From the NCBI RefSeq assembly GCF_005925325.1, contig NZ_SRMP01000002.1:777708-841707 (forward strand): DNA of 64,000 bases. Reading direction: 5' to 3'. This document shows, piece after piece, positions 62,812 through 64,000 of the stretch. The position numbers were made by a program, and so were the translations under genes. A model generated the notes under the pieces. That model was not told where the DNA came from and searched no databases. It saw only the letters and a list, made by a program, of their open reading frames with translations. Every line of letters begins with the position of its first letter. Positions within the stretch are counted from its first letter, which is position 1. Source of the stretch: Pedobacter helvus (lineage in GTDB: Bacteria; Bacteroidota; Bacteroidia; Sphingobacteriales; Sphingobacteriaceae).

Positions 62812-64000
62812 ATGAATAGAATAAAAATTATAATACTGATGTTGCTTATTAGCTGCTCTTCTTTATTTGCTTTTGGGCAGTCTTCAACGTACATCAACGG
62901 GAGTTTCGACATCAATGCCGGTGTTCCGGTAACGTGGTACGGCGACGTTGAGTTCGGTCCGGATGCCGTGGTGTACATGGAGGACGGAGCGCAGGCGATC
63001 TTCTACGGGAGGAGCATGGTGGTCTCGCCATCGGCGAGGTTCATCTGCCTTCCGGGCAACGGCCAGACTGGCACGGGCAGGATCATCTTCCGGGGGAACA
63101 ATCCGCTGTACGGCGGCTACCCGCTGCAGCAGACGCTGAACGGGGGCTATACCACCGGTGGGGATCCCTCGCTGCCGAACATCGAGATAGATAACACTGA
63201 CGGGGTTTCCCTGACCGGAAGCACCCGGGTTACCAACAGTATAAGGTTTACCGCCGGGCACCTGTACCTGAACAACTTCAACATCGTGCTGGATGATAAC
63301 GCCATCTTTTCTGGTTACGATGTGGGCAAACACGTGGTGACCAACGGCACGGGCGTGGTGGTGAAGGAAAATCTTGCCAATGGTAGTAGTTTCCTTTTTC
63401 CGGTGAGTATTGCAGGTTTAGATTATACACCAGCTACGGTAGTTAACCAAGTAGCTGTTAGAAATATCAGCGTACAGGTGAAGGCCTATGGCATCAGCCC
63501 ATCTGAGGAGGGCACCTTCGGCACGCGTGGGATGGACCGGACCTGGCAGATCAGCGGCAGCACCAGCGGAGCGGCCGACATCACCCTGCAGCACAACTCG
63601 GCGGCCAACGCCAACGGGGCGGGCACCGACGGGGCGGGCTTCAACAACAGCCTTGCCTATGTGAGCCAGCAGCTCTCGGCCGGGGTGTGGAGCTCCAGCT
63701 GCACCGGCAGCGACGGTGGGAGCCCGATCAGCATCAATTCGGGCACGGGGCTGTTACTTCCGGCCACATTGGATGCCACGGCCTACTTCACCAAGCAGAC
63801 GGTTAACTGTACCGACCTGATGGTGAGCAAAACCGTTAACAGCGTAAGCCCATTGGTGGGCAGCAACGTGACTTTCACGGTGACCGCCCGCAACAACGGC
63901 ACGGCCGATGCCACCGGTGTAAGGGTAACCGACCTGCTGCCATCGGGCTACAGCTATGTAGGCTCTACGGTGAGCACTGGGACGTACATCCCCGCCACGG
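62812..64000 (+). CDS. Secreted DUF11-domain protein (partial, runs off the window)
   Basis: At least 396 codons from ATG 62812, open to the window end. Signal peptide [20 protein letters not shown] is followed by FGQ. About 25-190 is beta-strand-rich ([37 protein letters not shown]). About 335 onward is a DUF11-type domain: [19 protein letters not shown], then [20 protein letters not shown] and [14 protein letters not shown]11 repeats are common in large surface proteins. From 62885 the GC content jumps well above that of all other genes, with an AT-rich insert at about 63361-63480. Shorter open frames in other phases here are by-products of the GC-rich codon use. Confidence 0.8.
   Translation, partial: MNRIKIIILMLLISCSSLFAFGQSSTYINGSFDINAGVPVTWYGDVEFGPDAVVYMEDGAQAIFYGRSMVVSPSARFICLPGNGQTGTGRIIFRGNNPLYGGYPLQQTLNGGYTTGGDPSLPNIEIDNTDGVSLTGSTRVTNSIRFTAGHLYLNNFNIVLDDNAIFSGYDVGKHVVTNGTGVVVKENLANGSSFLFPVSIAGLDYTPATVVNQVAVRNISVQVKAYGISPSEEGTFGTRGMDRTWQISGSTSGAADITLQHNSAANANGAGTDGAGFNNSLAYVSQQLSAGVWSSSCTGSDGGSPISINSGTGLLLPATLDATAYFTKQTVNCTDLMVSKTVNSVSPLVGSNVTFTVTARNNGTADATGVRVTDLLPSGYSYVGSTVSTGTYIPAT

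Noticed and set aside
62884..63333. 149-codon minus-strand frame and a 63-codon plus-strand frame
   Set aside because: The plus frame from 62812 has a signal peptide, continues to the window end and reaches a DUF11 domain; the others arise from the GC-rich codon use.

Overview
The window looks like a chromosome segment of a Bacteroidota bacterium, most likely Sphingobacteriaceae and Pedobacter-like (family assignment is inference). The signs are type IX secretion (T9SS) C-terminal sorting domains, CarboxypepD_reg/outer-membrane beta-barrel proteins, DUF3570/DUF4266 genes, promoter boxes of the TTTG...TAnnTTTG type, AT-rich coding sequence, weak Shine-Dalgarno sites and long intergenic stretches packed with dispersed palindromic repeats.

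Left part (1-31 kb). On the minus strand a sensory cluster reads hybrid histidine kinase, CheR-like methyltransferase, response regulator (cut by the window edge). Then come an ArsC/Spx-like protein, a CarboxypepD_reg protein, an M1 aminopeptidase, an outer-membrane beta-barrel protein, a BtrH/DUF4872 protein and a TraB/GumN-like lipoprotein. A compact operon at 13.9-20.1 kb encodes a cytochrome b, a thioredoxin, an ApbE flavin transferase, a DUF4266 lipoprotein, a DUF3570 protein, an OmpR-type regulator with its kinase, and a VIT-type iron/manganese transporter. Two large T9SS-secreted proteins (Ig-like/SprB repeats, and a PGRP-type amidase), a metallophosphoesterase and small orphans follow. 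The gaps carry at least four recurring repeat families.

Defence island (32.4-48.0 kb, all plus strand). A good promoter precedes hsdM-hsdS, a PD-(D/E)XK nuclease, a RADAR pair (rdrA ATPase and rdrB adenosine deaminase), hsdR, and mcrB-mcrC, most of them overlapping or nearly so. At its right edge are a minus-strand lipoprotein, two decayed tRNA 3' ends that may be attachment-site scars, and an XRE regulator.

RNA-guided transcription locus (49.1-52.2 kb). Divergent from the XRE gene is a strongly structured untranslated RNA with its own promoter and terminator. Then come two homologous guide-RNA-like cassettes whose 3' tails differ, an ECF-type sigma factor interrupted by one in-frame TAA, and, 9 nt after it, a Cas12f homologue that has lost the RuvC residues (D to N, E to N) and ends before the zinc ribbon. 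This arrangement matches nuclease-dead Cas12f plus sigma-E systems of Bacteroidota that direct RNA-guided transcription initiation. It is the most interesting part of the window.

Right end (52.2-64 kb). A gene-free stretch with three 453-bp tandem repeats leads to three large surface/secreted proteins: a collagen-like repeat protein with a YadA-head-like region, a giant repetitive secreted protein, and a DUF11 protein. The DUF11 protein turns abruptly GC-rich after its signal peptide and runs off the window.
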